From the NCBI GenBank assembly GCA_900551135.1, contig URUX01000110.1, forward strand, positions 1-8,372: DNA of 8,372 bases, given 5' to 3'. A program made the position numbers and the translations under genes. This stretch comes from an uncultured Clostridium sp. (lineage in GTDB: Bacteria; Bacillota; Clostridia; Lachnospirales; Lachnospiraceae). Numbering within the stretch: position 1 is the first letter of the stretch; each line of letters begins with the position of its first letter. This document shows positions 7,213-8,372 of the stretch, piece by piece. Under the pieces are notes generated by a model. It had not been told where the DNA came from. It made no database searches and saw nothing but the letters and a program-made list of their open reading frames with translations.

Positions 7213-8372
7213 ATGGGAAAATCCCTGTATATTGCGGAAAAGCCCAGTGTGGCCCAGGAGTTTGCCAATGCGTTAAAGCTAAGCGGACGGCGCGGGGATG
7301 GATATATTGAGTCAGAACGTGCAATTGTTACCTGGTGTGTCGGCCATCTTGTCACCATGAGTTATCCGGAAGCGTACGATATCAAATATAAAAGATGGAG
7401 TCTGGAAACCCTGCCGTTTCTGCCGAAGGAGTTTAAATACCAGGTGATTGAGGGCGTTGCGAAGCAGTTTAAAATCGTAAGCGGTCTTTTAAACCGTTCG
7501 GATGTGGAGACGATTTATGTCTGTACGGACTCCGGACGGGAAGGAGAATATATTTACCGTCTGGTTGAACAGATGGCAGGGGTAAAAGGAAAAATCCGAA
7601 AAAGAGTCTGGATCGATTCCCAGACAGAGGAAGAGATATTAAGGGGAATCAGGGAGGCAAAGGATGAATCCGAATACGATAACCTGTCTGCATCCGCTTA
7701 TCTTCGGGCAAAAGAGGACTATCTGATGGGAATTAATTTTTCCAGGGTTCTGACATTAAAATATGGCCAGACATTATCAACGCTTTTTAAAAGCAGGTAT
7801 ACCGTGATTTCAGTTGGACGGGTGATGACCTGCGTATTAGGTATGGTGGTGAGAAGGGAACGGGAAATCCGGGAGTTTGTAAAAACCCCGTTTTACCGGG
7901 TAGTGGGGACCTTTTGTCCCATGGGGAAAGAGCCGGATTCTTCGATAACATTTGAAGGTGAATGGAAGGCAGCAGAAGGCTCTGACTATTACCAGACCCC
8001 GGTTTTGTACAAAGACAATGGCTTTAAAGAGAAAAAAGACGCCCAGGCTTTAATAGAGCATGTAAGCGGCCCGCCGCCAATGGAGGCCATTCTGCACGCT
8101 GTCGAAAAAAAGAAGGAAACCAGGAATGCTCCCCTTCTTTATAATCTGGCAGAACTTCAAAACGACTGTTCCAGGATGTTTAAAATCAGTCCGGATGAAA
8201 CGTTAAAGATTGTTCAGGAACTGTATGAGAAAAAGCTGGTGACTTATCCCAGAACCGATGCCAGAGTGCTGTCCAGCGCAGTGGCAAAGGAGATTGGAAG
8301 AAATATTGGCGGACTGAAAAATTATGAGCCAGTGTCCGGATTTGCGCAGGAGATTTTGGCCGGAACATCCTA
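7213..8372 (+). CDS. topB: DNA topoisomerase III (type IA), 3'-truncated by the window
   Basis: Type IA topoisomerases cut one strand and pass another through it; topoisomerase III mainly decatenates and resolves recombination or replication intermediates. The window holds 386 codons with no stop; bacterial TopB proteins are typically 650-730 residues, so little more than half is present. The TOPRIM domain has the catalytic glutamate E9 in IAEKPSVAQEF and the metal-site motif TDSGREGE (105-112). WCVGHLV (41-47) and RWSLETLPFLP (61-71) are characteristic of TopB. SASAYLRAKEDYLMGINFSR (159-178) and SVGRVMTCVLG (200-210) lead into the DNA gate. The active-site tyrosine is Y345 in LVTYPRTDAR, with R347 beside it. 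The DxD of TOPRIM is DSG here; the second Asp is also replaced by Gly in the B. subtilis TopB as I recall it. Usual VGRVQTP is VGRVMTC. Topoisomerase I is less likely because of the TopB-type N terminus. Confidence 0.93.
   Translation, partial: MGKSLYIAEKPSVAQEFANALKLSGRRGDGYIESERAIVTWCVGHLVTMSYPEAYDIKYKRWSLETLPFLPKEFKYQVIEGVAKQFKIVSGLLNRSDVETIYVCTDSGREGEYIYRLVEQMAGVKGKIRKRVWIDSQTEEEILRGIREAKDESEYDNLSASAYLRAKEDYLMGINFSRVLTLKYGQTLSTLFKSRYTVISVGRVMTCVLGMVVRREREIREFVKTPFYRVVGTFCPMGKEPDSSITFEGEWKAAEGSDYYQTPVLYKDNGFKEKKDAQALIEHVSGPPPMEAILHAVEKKKETRNAPLLYNLAELQNDCSRMFKISPDETLKIVQELYEKKLVTYPRTDARVLSSAVAKEIGRNIGGLKNYEPVSGFAQEILAGTS

Overview
The window reads as ordinary chromosomal DNA from a low-to-moderate GC Firmicute, most likely a Clostridia of the Lachnospiraceae type. 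The basis is the style of the proteins, the strong purine-rich Shine-Dalgarno sites, the short intergenic gaps and the Gram-positive-like topoisomerases. This placement comes from recalled family resemblance, not from a search. All six genes lie on the + strand and no mobile element, CRISPR array, tRNA or rRNA is visible.

Layout. Positions 1-1634 hold a 5'-truncated type IIA topoisomerase B subunit (ParE/GyrB), followed after 11 bases by its A subunit (1646-3880). The A subunit lacks a recognisable GyrA box, so the pair is called topoisomerase IV. A gap of 160 bases follows, with competing small hairpins and a possible promoter. Then come an aspartate-semialdehyde dehydrogenase of the archaeal/fungal-like class (4041-5126) and, 27 bases on, an aldose 1-epimerase (5154-6218). 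A strong imperfect hairpin, probably a terminator, fills most of the next 98-base gap. After it are a ten-helix EamA/DMT-family exporter (6317-7201) and, 11 bases later, a type IA topoisomerase III (topB, from 7213) cut by the window end.

How the genes relate. parE-parC form one functional unit: an A2B2 enzyme that decatenates daughter chromosomes and relaxes supercoils. The amino-acid (asd) and sugar (galM) genes look co-transcribed but share no pathway. eamA-topB look like a second transcription unit, with the topB ribosome-binding site overlapping the eamA stop codon. The window therefore joins two decatenating topoisomerases through three metabolic or transport genes.

I found no credible undescribed system. 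The items most worth a second look are the alternating hairpins before asd, the terminator-like hairpin before eamA, the unusual motif residues in TopB, and the short GyrA-box-less C-terminal domain of ParC.
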